Below are positions 24,986-33,886 of a stretch of DNA of 64,000 nucleotides, piece after piece. Under the pieces are notes generated by a model that had not been told where the DNA came from, made no database searches, and saw only the letters and a program-made list of their open reading frames with translations. Position 1 is the stretch's first letter. Each line of letters starts with the position of its first letter. The stretch is taken from assembly GCA_963740215.1 (NCBI GenBank), contig CAVUDJ010000012.1, forward strand, positions 964,099 through 1,028,098, read 5' to 3'. Made by a program: the position numbers and the translations under genes. Source of the DNA: CAVVAL01 sp963740215 (GTDB taxonomy: Bacteria; Actinomycetota; Actinomycetes; Mycobacteriales; Cryptosporangiaceae).

Positions 24986-26491
24986 GTGCAGGCCACTGAG
25001 ACCTTCCCGCTGCCGCTCTCCGACGACGCCCGGCTGCTCGAGGGGCTGCGTGCCCGGGAGGTGGCCGGCTTCAGCGAGGTGTACGCGGCGTACGGCGCGA
25101 GACTGTACGACTACGCGGTCTGGATGCTGCAGGATCCGTCGGCGGCTGAGGACGCCGTACTCGACTCGATGCTGGTCGCGGTCGACCGCGCCGCGCGGCT
25201 CCCTGCCCCTGACCGGTTCGCCGCCTGGCTCTACGCGCTCACGAGGAACGAGTGCCTGCGGCAGGTCCGCCGTGGTGCCCGCGCCCTGGTGCTGCGCGCC
25301 GACGGGCCGACCCAGCGCCACACCACGATCGATGTCGACCGTGGCGGCCCCGCGTGGGCGTGGCGCGCCGCCGGCACTCTCGACGCGCGCGACCGTGAGG
25401 TGCTCGACCTCGCGTTACGCCACGCGCTGGATCCCACCCAGATCGCGCAGGTGCTCGGAATCTCCGCGCGGCGTATCCGTGCGATCCGCGACCGCGCCTG
25501 CGGACGGCTCCAGCGTGTTGCGCTGGAGCTCCGCGCCGCCGACCCCACCGAAGCGGTCTGCGGCGAGCTGCGCACGATGCTGGTCGGCCGGGACGGGCCG
25601 CTGCCGGACGCGATCCAGGAGATGGTCGGGATCCACCGCGCCATCTGTACCGCGTGCATCGCGGCGAGCCAGGGCCAGGCGCACGCGGCTGATGTCTTCT
25701 CCACGCTCCCCGCCACCCCCCCGCCGCCGGCGCTGCACTCGATCGCCGTGCGTGCCGCGACGATCCCGAGCCGTGTCAGCGCTCGTGGTGAGATGGCCAA
25801 GCCCTTCCGGCGGTCTGGCTTCCCGGTGCCGCTGGAGTGCACGGAACGCCGTGGCGGGCGGGTGCTTGTCGCGGGTGCGGCGGCGGTCGCGGTGGTGCTG
25901 GCGGGCGCCGGCTGGCTGGTGACGCTCGACGAGCCGTCCAAGCCGAGCGAGCAGCGCCGTTCGGTGGAGGAGGCGTCCAGCGACGAGGTCTCCCAGACGC
26001 CGTCGGGTGCGGTCACGTCGGTGGCCGGCACGGTCGTCCCGAGTTGGCGCCCTGTCCCGAACCCGAGCCCGTCACGTCCCGCTCCCGGCTCGACGACCGG
26101 CGCACCGATCCCGACGAACTCGCCGCCGCCGCAGGCCCGGCCCCGGCCGACGCAGCCGGTCGAACGCGGCACCGGCCGCCCGGTCCAGGTCGATCCGCTG
26201 CTCGCCGACACGACGATCGGCTGCCCGCAGCGGTGGCGTGCCAGGGTCACGGCGTTCGTCCGGTTCAACCGCGCGCGCGAGGTGACGCTGTTCTGGGGGC
26301 AGAACGACAATCCCAACCGGCGGATCTCGATGCGGAAGGTCACGGACAGTCTCTTCGAGGTCGACGCCACGAATCTGCCGCTGAACCGACCCGTGTACTG
26401 GCGGGTGACCGCCATCTCGGTTGACGGTCACCACACCAGGACGCCGGTGAACATGATCCGGCGCGACGATCTCTGTGACGCACGTCCGTAA
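24986..26491 (+). CDS. Membrane-tethered sigma-70-family (ECF-like) factor with extracytoplasmic C-terminal domain
   Basis: Residues 1-180 of this 501-residue protein are sigma-like: region 2 (FSEVYAAYGARLYDYAVWML ... AEDAVLDSMLVAV ... RFAAWLYALTRNECLRQVRR) and region 4 (LDARDREVLDLALRHALDPT then QIAQVLGISARRIRAIRDRA). A linker follows, then one membrane helix at about 291-312 (RVLVAGAAAVAVVLAGAGWL), a Pro/Ser/Thr-rich stalk and a 100-residue C-terminal domain bounded by cysteines (IGCPQRW ... RDDLC) with beta-sandwich-like character. The layout would place the promoter-binding part inside and a sensor outside in one chain. The next gene encodes a secreted protein with a similar stalk. Signal and target promoters are unknown. 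Confidence 0.8.
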   Translation: MQATETFPLPLSDDARLLEGLRAREVAGFSEVYAAYGARLYDYAVWMLQDPSAAEDAVLDSMLVAVDRAARLPAPDRFAAWLYALTRNECLRQVRRGARALVLRADGPTQRHTTIDVDRGGPAWAWRAAGTLDARDREVLDLALRHALDPTQIAQVLGISARRIRAIRDRACGRLQRVALELRAADPTEAVCGELRTMLVGRDGPLPDAIQEMVGIHRAICTACIAASQGQAHAADVFSTLPATPPPPALHSIAVRAATIPSRVSARGEMAKPFRRSGFPVPLECTERRGGRVLVAGAAAVAVVLAGAGWLVTLDEPSKPSEQRRSVEEASSDEVSQTPSGAVTSVAGTVVPSWRPVPNPSPSRPAPGSTTGAPIPTNSPPPQARPRPTQPVERGTGRPVQVDPLLADTTIGCPQRWRARVTAFVRFNRAREVTLFWGQNDNPNRRISMRKVTDSLFEVDATNLPLNRPVYWRVTAISVDGHHTRTPVNMIRRDDLCDARP

Positions 26492-26596
26492 CGTTCTGTG
26501 GCCCGCTGACTGCGCCCCGGCGTAATTCTGCCGGCGCCGTCGCAGCACGATAAGGTCCGGTCCTTGCGTGGTGGGTCGAGTTTGGATAGGCGAGGT

Positions 26597-27499
26597 ATGA
26601 AGAATCCGTTCAACAGTGTCGGTTCACAGGCTGTAGGCGGATCCGGCCAGCAGTCGCCTCGCAAGGTGCCGCTACGGCTCGCCGCCGCAGGCGTCGGAGT
26701 CGTCCTGCTCCTCGTCGTACTGGTGGTGTCCAGTCTCGACTCCAGCCCTGGTGATCCGCCCACGCCGGCCGCGAAGGACGGCACGGACGGTAACCAGCCA
26801 TGGTGGGCGGCCGACAACCCGCCTGGGGCGCCGAGCCCGTCGTCCAGCACGCCGCCGCCGGACACGTACCTCATCGTCGGCCCGGAGACGGCCTCGCCGT
26901 CGACCAGCCCCACGCCGAGCCGCCCGCCCGGCACCAGCCCTGGCAGGCCCCGCAGCTCACCGGTGAAGCTGCCGCCGCGCGCGCCGGTGGTCACCTTCTC
27001 CGGCATCGCCGGCGACGGGTGCCGCCACGACAGCACGCGGGGCTACCAGGAGATCGGCCGGTACACCGACGGCTCGCGCGGCTGGTACAGCCGGTCATCC
27101 GGCGGCTGGACCAGCGACGGCTGCTCCGGGACGTTCGACGCGCTGCCCATGTCCGGCTACGCGACCCGGGACGACACGTCCGCGTTCGTCGTGTGGTGGT
27201 TCAAGCCGGCGAATCTCCGCCAGGGCAGCTGCACGATCTCCGTCTACATCCCCACCGGGCGCGAGTTCCAGGACGTCGCCGGCGACCCCGCGTACTACAA
27301 CGTGGTCGCGGGCCAGGGGAACTACGACCGGGTCTCCGGGTTCCGGATCGACCAGATCGAGAACCGCGGGCGCTGGCTCACCGCCGGCACGTTCCCGCTG
27401 CGCGACGGGCAGATCGCGGTGCAGATGGTCACCCGCGGCCAGGATCCGAACGGCGAGCACCTCGCGGCCGGGCAGGTCCGGGCGAGCTGCCGGGCGTAA
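26597..27499 (+). CDS. Membrane-anchored secreted protein with Pro/Ser/Thr-rich stalk
   Basis: This 300-residue protein has a short cytoplasmic tail, one helix at about residues 36-57 (RLAAAGVGVVLLLVVLVVSS), a Pro/Ser/Thr-rich stalk (about 60-140) and a globular domain rich in Gly, Tyr, Trp and Cys (DGCRHDSTRGYQEIGRYTDG, then WTSDGCSGTFDALPMSGY, WWFKPANLRQGSC). Four cysteines suggest two disulfides. I do not recognise the domain, although its make-up resembles secreted carbohydrate- or wall-associated domains. ATG 26597 is chosen after GGCGAGG. It lies about 100 bases downstream of the tethered sigma factor and is probably in the same unit. Confidence 0.72.
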   Translation: MKNPFNSVGSQAVGGSGQQSPRKVPLRLAAAGVGVVLLLVVLVVSSLDSSPGDPPTPAAKDGTDGNQPWWAADNPPGAPSPSSSTPPPDTYLIVGPETASPSTSPTPSRPPGTSPGRPRSSPVKLPPRAPVVTFSGIAGDGCRHDSTRGYQEIGRYTDGSRGWYSRSSGGWTSDGCSGTFDALPMSGYATRDDTSAFVVWWFKPANLRQGSCTISVYIPTGREFQDVAGDPAYYNVVAGQGNYDRVSGFRIDQIENRGRWLTAGTFPLRDGQIAVQMVTRGQDPNGEHLAAGQVRASCRA

Positions 27500-27515
27500 G
27501 CGCCCAGGGCGAACG

Positions 27516-27788
27516 TCAGCGGGTGTCGAGCAGCATGTACCGCTCAGGCGCGGGCAGGGGTGTGAAGCCGACCTTCGCGTACATGTCGTGCGCGTCGTGC
27601 GTGGCCAGCATGATGCGGTAGACGCCGAGCCCGTGCAGGTGGTCGACGACGTTCTGGATGAGCCACGTGCCGATGCCGAGCCCGCGTGTCGATTCGTCGA
27701 CGAACACGTCGCAGATCCACGCGAACGTGGCCCGGTCGGTGACGATGCGCCCGTACGCGAGCTGGATCCCGTCGCGGTACACGCCCAC
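27516..27788 (-). CDS. GNAT-family acetyltransferase, N-terminus without a usable start codon
   Basis: The last 90 residues carry GNAT motifs: DRATFAWICDVFVDESTRGL then GIGTWLIQNVVDHLHGLGVY and DAHDMYAKVGFTPLPAPERYM. Recognisable coding continues upstream in the same frame to about 27930 (ELTSDPGRLDLDRIHRWLAE then ESYWAAGRDRSVVE), which is the normal N-terminus of this family, but no ATG, GTG or TTG exists there before the frame runs into korB. The family length is about 140 residues. Either the start is a rare CTG, or a base is miscalled near the korB stop. Coordinates given here start at the in-frame GTG and are probably too short. Confidence 0.72.
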   Translation of the reverse strand: MGVYRDGIQLAYGRIVTDRATFAWICDVFVDESTRGLGIGTWLIQNVVDHLHGLGVYRIMLATHDAHDMYAKVGFTPLPAPERYMLLDTR

Positions 27789-27940
27789 CGACAGCGAACC
27801 GGCGATGCTGGCCTCGACGACGGAACGGTCCCGGCCGGCGGCCCAGTACGACTCCTCCGCCAGCCAGCGGTGGATCCGGTCCAGGTCGAGCCGGCCGGGG
27901 TCGGAGGTGAGCTCCAGCCCGTCGGCCCGGCAGAGCGAGA

Positions 27941-29038
27941 TCAGGCGACGGTCCAGGTGTCGTTGCCGCGCAGCAGGGCGGACAGTTCCGCGGCGCTGTC
28001 GGCGGAGCTGGCCCCTTGCGCGGTCTCGACCTGCGCGGTCATCTGCTCGTCGTAGGTGGGCCGCTCGACGGAACGGAACACCCCGATGGGCGTGTAGCGC
28101 AGATCCTGGCCGGAGAGCCGGGACAGTGCGAACGCGTACGACGGGTCGTCGTTGTGCGCGTCGTGGATGACCAGCGCGTCGGTGCCGACCTCGGAGATCT
28201 CGGCGACCCGGAGCGTGCCAGTGGCCGGGTCGCGGACGACACCGCGGTCGGTGCCGAACCGCAGCGGCTCGCCGTGCTCCAGGCGCAGCATCCAGTCGTC
28301 CTTGGTGGCCGCGTCCTTGAGCAGTTCGAACGCGCCGTCGTTGAAGATGTTGCAGTTCTGGTAGATCTCGACGAGCGCGGTGCCGTTGTGCTCGGCCGCG
28401 GCCCGCAGCACCGACGTGAGGTGCTTGCGGTCGGAGTCGATGGTGCGGGCGACGAACGTGGCCTCGGCGCCGAGCGCCAGCGAGACGGGGTTGAACGGGT
28501 AGTCCAGCGAGCCCATCGGCGTCGACTTGGTGATCTTGCCGACCTCGGAGGTGGGCGAGTACTGGCCCTTCGTCAGGCCGTAGATCCGGTTGTTGAACAG
28601 CAGGATCTTGAGGTTCACGTTGCGCCGCAGCGCGTGGATCAGGTGGTTGCCGCCGATCGAGAGCGCGTCGCCGTCACCGGTGACGACCCAGACGGACAGG
28701 TCGGGCCGGGACGACGAGAGCCCGGTGGCGATCGCCGGCGCGCGGCCGTGGATCGAGTGCATCCCGTACGTGTTGAGGTAGTACGGGAACCGCGACGAGC
28801 AGCCGATGCCGGAGACGAACACGATGTTCTCGCGTCGCAGCCCAAGCTGCGGCAGGAAGCCTTGCACCGCGGCGAGGATCGCGTAGTCACCGCAACCAGG
28901 GCACCAGCGCACTTCCTGATCGGACTTGAAGTCCGCGGTGCGCTGGGGTTCGTCCGTCTTGGGAACCAGCCTCAGGGAGGGGATACCCAGGTCGACAGAT
29001 TTCCCCTCGATGGCCGGTGTCTCCACGGTGTCAGTCAT
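27941..29038 (-). CDS. korB: 2-oxoacid:ferredoxin oxidoreductase beta subunit
   Basis: This 365-residue subunit binds thiamine diphosphate and an iron-sulfur cluster. It shows WCPGCGDYAIL near residues 45-55, GIGCSSRFPYYLNTYGMHSI, GDGDALSIGGNHL near 122 (the diphosphate-binding GDG...N motif) and FNNRIYGLTKGQYSPTS. It works with KorA, two bases upstream, to oxidatively decarboxylate 2-oxoglutarate or a similar 2-oxoacid and reduce ferredoxin, replacing the E1-E2-E3 complex in many actinobacteria. The ATG at 29038 follows directly on the korA stop, so translation is probably coupled. Confidence 0.94.
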   Translation of the reverse strand: MTDTVETPAIEGKSVDLGIPSLRLVPKTDEPQRTADFKSDQEVRWCPGCGDYAILAAVQGFLPQLGLRRENIVFVSGIGCSSRFPYYLNTYGMHSIHGRAPAIATGLSSSRPDLSVWVVTGDGDALSIGGNHLIHALRRNVNLKILLFNNRIYGLTKGQYSPTSEVGKITKSTPMGSLDYPFNPVSLALGAEATFVARTIDSDRKHLTSVLRAAAEHNGTALVEIYQNCNIFNDGAFELLKDAATKDDWMLRLEHGEPLRFGTDRGVVRDPATGTLRVAEISEVGTDALVIHDAHNDDPSYAFALSRLSGQDLRYTPIGVFRSVERPTYDEQMTAQVETAQGASSADSAAELSALLRGNDTWTVA

Positions 29039-29040
29039 GG

Positions 29041-30912
29041 TTACCTCTCGTCCCCGTGAGCGTCGCTGATGAGATCCGTGATCACGCCGGCGAGTTCTTC
29101 GGCCTTGAAGGGAAGGCCGCGCACCTGGTTGTAAGCCACTGCGTCGACGAGGTATTTCGCTCGGACCAGGCTCGCGAGCTGGCCGAGATTCATCTCCGGG
29201 ATCAGTACGGTGTCGTAGCTTGCCAGCACCTCGCCGAGGTTGGCGGGGAACGGGTTCAGGTGGCGCAAGTGCGCTTGGGCGACGTGCCGCCCGGTGCGGC
29301 GGACCCGCCTGCACGCTGCGCCGATGGGTCCGTATGTGGAGCCCCAACCCAGCACCAGCACGCGTGCCTCGCCGGACGGGTCGTCGACCTCCAGCGGCGG
29401 CACCGCGACACCGTCGACCTTGGCCTGTCGCGTGCGGACCATGAAGTCGTGGTTGTCCGGGTTGTACGAGATGCCGCCGTGCCCAGCGCCCTTCTCCAGC
29501 CCACCGACGCGGTGCTCCAGGCCGGGCGTGCCGGGGACGGCCCACGGGCGGGCGAGGGTCTCCGGGTCGCGCTCGTACGGCCAGAACTCGCGGCTGCCGT
29601 CCGGCTTGGTGTGGTTCAGCTCGGTGGCGAAGTCGACGGTGAGGTCGGGCAGCGTGGTGACATCCGGCAGCAGCCACGGCTCGGAGCCGTTCGCGAGGTA
29701 GCCGTCGGAGAGCAGCATCACCGGAGTGCGGTAGACCAGCGCGATCCGGGCCGCCTCGATCGCGGCGTCGAAGCAGTCGGCGGGCGATCGCGGCGCGATG
29801 ACCGGCATCGGTGCCTCGCCGTTGCGGCCGTACATCGCCTGCAGCAGGTCGGACTGCTCGGTCTTGGTGGGCAAACCGGTGGACGGGCCACCGCGCTGCA
29901 CGTCGACGATGACGAGCGGCAGCTCCAGCGAGACCGCGAGGCCGATCGTCTCGGACTTGAGCGAGATACCCGGGCCGGACGTCGTGGTGACGCCGAGTGC
30001 ACCACCGAACGCCGCACCGAGCGCGGCGCCGATGCCGGCGATCTCGTCCTCGGCCTGGAAGGTGCGTACGCCGAACCGCTTGTGCTTGGAGAGTTCGTGC
30101 AGGATGTCCGACGCCGGGGTGATCGGGTATGCGCCGAGGAACAGCGGCAGACCCGAGCGTTGCGACGCGGCGAGCAGCCCGTACGCCAGCGCGGTGTTGC
30201 CGGTGATGTTGCGGTACTCGCCGGCCGGCATCGCGGCGGGCTTGATCTCGTACGACACCCCGAACGCCTCGGTGGTCTCGCCGAAGTTCCAGCCTGCCTT
30301 GAACGCGGCGACGTTGGCCGCGGCGATCTCGGGCTTCTTGGCGAACTTCTTCTCCAGGAACGCGATCGTGCCGTCGGTGGGCCGCGAGTACATCCAGGAG
30401 AGCAGCCCGAGCGCGAACATGTTCTTGGCGCGGCCGGCGTCCTTGCGGGAGAGTCCCGAGCCCTCCAGCGCCTGCAGCGTCATGCCCGTGAGGTCGACCG
30501 GGAAGACCTGGTAGGCCTCCAGCGATCCGTCCTCAAGGGGATTCGCCTCGTACTTCACCTTGGCGAGCGCGCGCTTGGTGAAGTCGTGCGAGTCGACGAT
30601 GATCGTGCCGCCGCGTGGCATGTCGCCGATGTTGGCCTTGAGAGCCGCGGGGTTCATCGCCACCAGCACGTCCGGGCGATCACCCGGTGTCATGATGTCG
30701 TGGTCGGCGAAGTGCAACTGGAAGCTGGAGACGCCCGGGATGGTGCCTTGTGGGGCGCGGATCTCGGCCGGGAAGTTCGGCAACGTGCTGAGGTCGTTCC
30801 CGAACGCGGCGGTCTCCGACGTGAACCGGTCTCCGGTCAACTGCATGCCGTCACCGGAGTCACCGGCGAAGCGGATCACCACGCGGTCCAGTTGAAGGAC
30901 CTGCTTGCTCAC
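29041..30912 (-). CDS. korA: 2-oxoacid:ferredoxin oxidoreductase alpha subunit (gamma-alpha fusion)
   Basis: This 623-residue protein fuses the gamma domain (RVVIRFAGDSGDGMQLTG, then HDIMTPGDRPDVLVAMNPAA) to the alpha domain (GNTALAYGLLAASQRSGLPL, FQAEDEIAGIGAALGAAFGG, TTSGPGISLK, QRGGPSTGLPT) and a C-terminal domain II (VLVLGWGSTYGPI). This order is that of actinobacterial and archaeal Kor enzymes. GTG 30912 is chosen because AAAGGAGG lies eight bases before it; the longer frame upstream has no such site. Cofactor clusters reside in KorB. It likely supplies succinyl-CoA and reduced ferredoxin. Confidence 0.94.
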   Translation of the reverse strand: MSKQVLQLDRVVIRFAGDSGDGMQLTGDRFTSETAAFGNDLSTLPNFPAEIRAPQGTIPGVSSFQLHFADHDIMTPGDRPDVLVAMNPAALKANIGDMPRGGTIIVDSHDFTKRALAKVKYEANPLEDGSLEAYQVFPVDLTGMTLQALEGSGLSRKDAGRAKNMFALGLLSWMYSRPTDGTIAFLEKKFAKKPEIAAANVAAFKAGWNFGETTEAFGVSYEIKPAAMPAGEYRNITGNTALAYGLLAASQRSGLPLFLGAYPITPASDILHELSKHKRFGVRTFQAEDEIAGIGAALGAAFGGALGVTTTSGPGISLKSETIGLAVSLELPLVIVDVQRGGPSTGLPTKTEQSDLLQAMYGRNGEAPMPVIAPRSPADCFDAAIEAARIALVYRTPVMLLSDGYLANGSEPWLLPDVTTLPDLTVDFATELNHTKPDGSREFWPYERDPETLARPWAVPGTPGLEHRVGGLEKGAGHGGISYNPDNHDFMVRTRQAKVDGVAVPPLEVDDPSGEARVLVLGWGSTYGPIGAACRRVRRTGRHVAQAHLRHLNPFPANLGEVLASYDTVLIPEMNLGQLASLVRAKYLVDAVAYNQVRGLPFKAEELAGVITDLISDAHGDER

Positions 30913-31313
30913 TCCGCTGACCTCCTTTGCGAACCCAGGTGTGGGGGCTCGCATGTTCGTCTCTTCGATGCTACGTCGCACGCGCATGGAACTGTCGCGC
31001 CGGGTACGTTACGCAGCCCGGTGTGTCGCCGTACGAACTACCCAGCCAACCTCCCACCATTCGATCTCTCTTGTAATAGGGATTACCCGGTAGGCAGGAA
31101 ATACGACAGACCGCGTGCCGCCAGGCGGGACAGCTTCACGTGTTCGTGTGACTACTTTCCGTAGCCATGTCGGTGGTGTGGCCGCCGCGCGACCGCGCCA
31201 TCGGGACGAGCGTTGCCACCGCCGCCCCGCGTTCGATGCACCGGAACCGCTTCCAGGTGGATCCCCACCGATACACTCGGACGCCGATCCGGGTGGCCGA
31301 CAGGGGACGAGCA
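30913..31313. other. 401-bp gap between korA and the lipoprotein cluster
   Basis: No convincing gene is present. It must hold the divergent promoters for korAB and the lipoprotein operon. A small palindrome GTAATAGGGATTAC is at about 31073-31086, the only clear symmetric site. Open frames here are antisense or low-complexity readings. Confidence 0.55.
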
Positions 31314-31670
31314 ATGACTGCGCAGAAGGCCCGCCGCATGAGTTCGCGCGCGGTACGGCTGGGAATGCTGGGGGCGCTCTCGCTCACGCTCGTGGGGTGC
31401 GGCAGCAGCAGCGGCAGCGAAGAGGTCCAGGCCAACTGCGTCGACCAGAACAGCCTGCTTTCGGACGGTTCGTACGAGATCGTCGACGAAGACCTCTGCG
31501 ACGACGACGATTTCCGGTCCGGCTACTACTGGTACTACGGCGGCACCCGTGCCGGCTCGCGCATCCTCAAGGGCTCGACGGTCCGCCCGAAGGGCGTGAA
31601 GGTCGTCACCGTCAAGGGGAAGACGCTCCAGCGCGGCGGGTTCGGCGGACGCTCGTCGAGCGGCAGCTGA
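31314..31670 (+). CDS. Lipoprotein with C-terminal RGGFG tail (YgiB-like partner), copy 1
   Basis: This 118-residue protein has a lipoprotein signal ending LSLTLVGC (lipid-attached Cys29), a short Ser/Gly linker, then ANCVDQNSLLSDGSYEIVDE, an acidic LCDDDD, an aromatic YYWYYGG and a C-terminal LQRGGFGGRS. The tail RGGFG also ends the E. coli YgiB/YjfM (DUF1190) proteins, which sit beside ATP-grasp enzymes as here. ATG 31314 follows AGGGGACGAGCA. The second copy begins two bases after its stop. Location outside the membrane is well supported; the biochemical role is unknown. Confidence 0.82.
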   Translation: MTAQKARRMSSRAVRLGMLGALSLTLVGCGSSSGSEEVQANCVDQNSLLSDGSYEIVDEDLCDDDDFRSGYYWYYGGTRAGSRILKGSTVRPKGVKVVTVKGKTLQRGGFGGRSSSGS

Positions 31671-31671
31671 C

Positions 31672-32112
31672 GTGGCAGCACGGCGGCTGAGTTCCCGCGC
31701 CGTCCGCCTCGGTCTGTTAGGCACCCTCTCGCTCGCGCTGGCCGCCTGCGCGCCGGGCGGCACTGGCGAGACGACCTACGACTCGACCTACGAGCCGGCG
31801 CCCGCCGCCGAGGAGCCGGCGTACGTCCCGCCCGTCGAGGAGCCGCCCGCCGACGCCGTCACCGCGTACTGCGTCTCCGACGAGACCTTCGCCGACGCCG
31901 ACGGGTCGTACGAGCTCGTCGACGACACGCTCTGCGACGACGAGTCCTACGCCGGCATCTACTACTGGTACTACGGCGGGTTACTGGCCGGCTCGCGCGT
32001 TCACAGCGGAAGTACGGTCACGCCACGGCACGGCACGGTCGTGACGTCCGGTGGTCGGGAAATCAGCCGTGGTGGGTTCGGCAACCGGACGAGCGGCGGA
32101 GTCTCCGGGTAG
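31672..32112 (+). CDS. Lipoprotein with C-terminal RGGFG tail (YgiB-like partner), copy 2
   Basis: This 146-residue tandem paralogue of the preceding gene shares the signal (LSSRAVRLGLLGTLSLALAAC, lipid-attached Cys25) and the same order of blocks: AYCVSDETFADADGSYELVD, LCDDES, YYWYYGG and ISRGGFGNRTS. It adds a Pro/Glu/Tyr-rich spacer after the cysteine (about residues 35-60). The pair arose by duplication. The GTG start lies one base after the first copy's stop. It precedes the ATP-grasp gene by 70 bases, and that order is part of the case for a shared system. Confidence 0.82.
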   Translation: MAARRLSSRAVRLGLLGTLSLALAACAPGGTGETTYDSTYEPAPAAEEPAYVPPVEEPPADAVTAYCVSDETFADADGSYELVDDTLCDDESYAGIYYWYYGGLLAGSRVHSGSTVTPRHGTVVTSGGREISRGGFGNRTSGGVSG

Positions 32113-32182
32113 CACCGTCGGCGCAGGCTCGGTAGCGCCGCGCAGATATGCTCCGCGCAGTCTCTTCCAGGAGGTAGCTGAC

Positions 32183-33347
32183 GTGCGGCGCGAGCGCTCG
32201 ACGCCCCGGGACGGCTGGCCCGCGACAGTCGAATCGCAGGGCCTGTCGTACCACGAGACCTCCCACCCGGAGGACCTCGTCCGGCCCTACTGGGACGAGT
32301 CCGTCCACTACGTCTTCGACATGGACGAGGTCCTCTCGATCGAGGCGGACGTCGAGCTGTTGCACGACATGTGCCTCAAGGCCGTCGATTACGTGATCAG
32401 CTCCGGGCGGTACGCCGACTTCGGCATCCCGTACTGGGTGGCGCCTGCGATCGAGGCGTCCTGGAAGCGCAGCGACCCGTACCTGTTCGGCCGCTTCGAC
32501 CTGCGCTACGACGGCACCGGCCCGGCGAAGCTGCTGGAGTACAACGCCGACACGCCCACCAGCCTGGTCGAGAGCTCGATCATCCAGTGGTACTGGTTGC
32601 AGGACACCCATCCTGGCGACGACCAGTGGAACTCGCTGCACGAGAGGCTGGTGGACGGCTGGAAGGCGGTCGCCAAGCGCATCCCGTCCGGCCCGGTGCA
32701 CTTCTCCTGGACCGACATGGACGAGTCCGGCGAAGAGGTCATGACGATCGCGTATCTCCAGGAGACCGCCGAGCAGGCCGGGCTGGACGCCATCGCGATC
32801 AGCATCGAAGACATCGGCTGGCACTCCGAGCAGCGCAAGTTCCTCGACCTGCAGGAGCGCGAGATCCGGTCGCTCGCGAAGCTGTACCCGTGGGAGTGGG
32901 TCGTCCAGGACCCGTTCGGCGAGCATGCGGTCGCCTCGCCTGCCCACGATGGCGTGGATCGAGCCCATCTGGAAGATGCTGCTGTCGAACAAGGCGCTGC
33001 TCGCGATCCTCTGGGAACTGCACCCCGGACACCCCAACCTGCTGCCGGCGTACCTCAACACGCCCGGCCCGCTGCTCTCCTACATCCGCAAGCCCCTGCT
33101 CGGACGCGAGGGCGCGAGCATGGAGATCGTCACGCCGCAGGGCAGCCAGGCCACCCCCGGCAGATACGGCGCCGAGGGCTTCGTCTACCAGGAGTTCATC
33201 GCCCTCCCCGACTTCGAGGGCCAGCACCCGGTGCTCGGCGCCTGGATGGTCGGCCACGAGTCGGCCGGGCTCGGCATCCGCGAGACGTCCGGCCTGATCA
33301 CCGACGACACGTCGTCTTTCGTTCCACACCGGATCTCTGGTACCTAA
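32183..33347 (+). CDS. YgiC/YjfC-type ATP-grasp ligase (glutathionylspermidine synthase family), frameshifted near 32924
   Basis: The first frame carries the family N-terminus (LVRPYWDESVHYVFDMDEV, then FDLRYDGTGPAKLLEYNADT, PTSLVESSIIQWYWLQD, FLDLQEREIRSLAKLYPWEW). The second resumes at MAWIEPIWKMLLSNKALLAI and runs through LPAYLNTPGPLLSYIRKPLL, EGFVYQEFIALPDF and GIRETSGLITDDTS, the ATP-grasp part. One base change at about 32924 (FGEH junction) joins them to a 388-residue protein. Members form amide bonds; E. coli YgiC/YjfC lack the amidase half of the namesake enzyme and their substrate is unproven. AGGAGG precedes GTG 32183. Flanking lipoproteins and DUF350 fit the YjfLMC set. Confidence 0.85.
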
Positions 33348-33390
33348 GCCCTACAGTGGACAGCCACCCGTCAGAAAAGGAAGGTTCGCC

Positions 33391-33864
33391 GTGACGCAGG
33401 CCAGCGCCGTTGAGATTGGTCTCGCCCTGGACAGGGACTTCGGTGAGGCGTTGGGGCGCGGGGCGGGAGCGATCCTCGCCTACGCGGCGCTCGGCGTGCT
33501 GCTGCTGGTCGCCGGCTACTACGCCATCGACGTCGCCACCCCCGGGCGGCTCACCACGGTCATCCGTACCGAGCGGAACCCCAACGCCACCGTGCTCGCC
33601 TCGGCCGGCGTGTTCGCGGTCGCGCTCATCGTGGCGGCGTCGATCTGGGCGTCCGGCGGGCGGCTCATCGAAGGGCTGATCTCCACGCTGGTCTTCGGCG
33701 GCCTCGGGATCCTCGCTCAGGTCGTGGCGTCCCTCGTGTTCGACAAGCTCGTCGGCATCGACCTGAAGAGCCTGCTGCACGAGCCGAGGATCGAGCCGGC
33801 CGCCATCCTCCTGGGCGCCACCCACCTCGGTATCGGCCTTGTAACAGCAGTAGCTGTCATCTAG
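33391..33864 (+). CDS. DUF350 / UPF0719 membrane protein
   Basis: This 157-residue membrane protein has four predicted helices in a DUF350 pattern: AILAYAALGVLLLVAGYYAI (about residues 28-47), ATVLASAGVFAVALIVAASI (about 66-86), LISTLVFGGLGILAQVVASL (about 95-115) and ILLGATHLGIGLVTAVAVI at the end. DUF350 proteins (E. coli YjfL) accompany the ATP-grasp and lipoprotein genes in this gene set. GTG 33391 follows AGGAAGG. It is the last gene of the cluster, and a nested hairpin follows 22 bases after its stop. Confidence 0.85.
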   Translation: MTQASAVEIGLALDRDFGEALGRGAGAILAYAALGVLLLVAGYYAIDVATPGRLTTVIRTERNPNATVLASAGVFAVALIVAASIWASGGRLIEGLISTLVFGGLGILAQVVASLVFDKLVGIDLKSLLHEPRIEPAAILLGATHLGIGLVTAVAVI

Positions 33865-33886
33865 CGGGCCCGCCAAGGCACCACGC

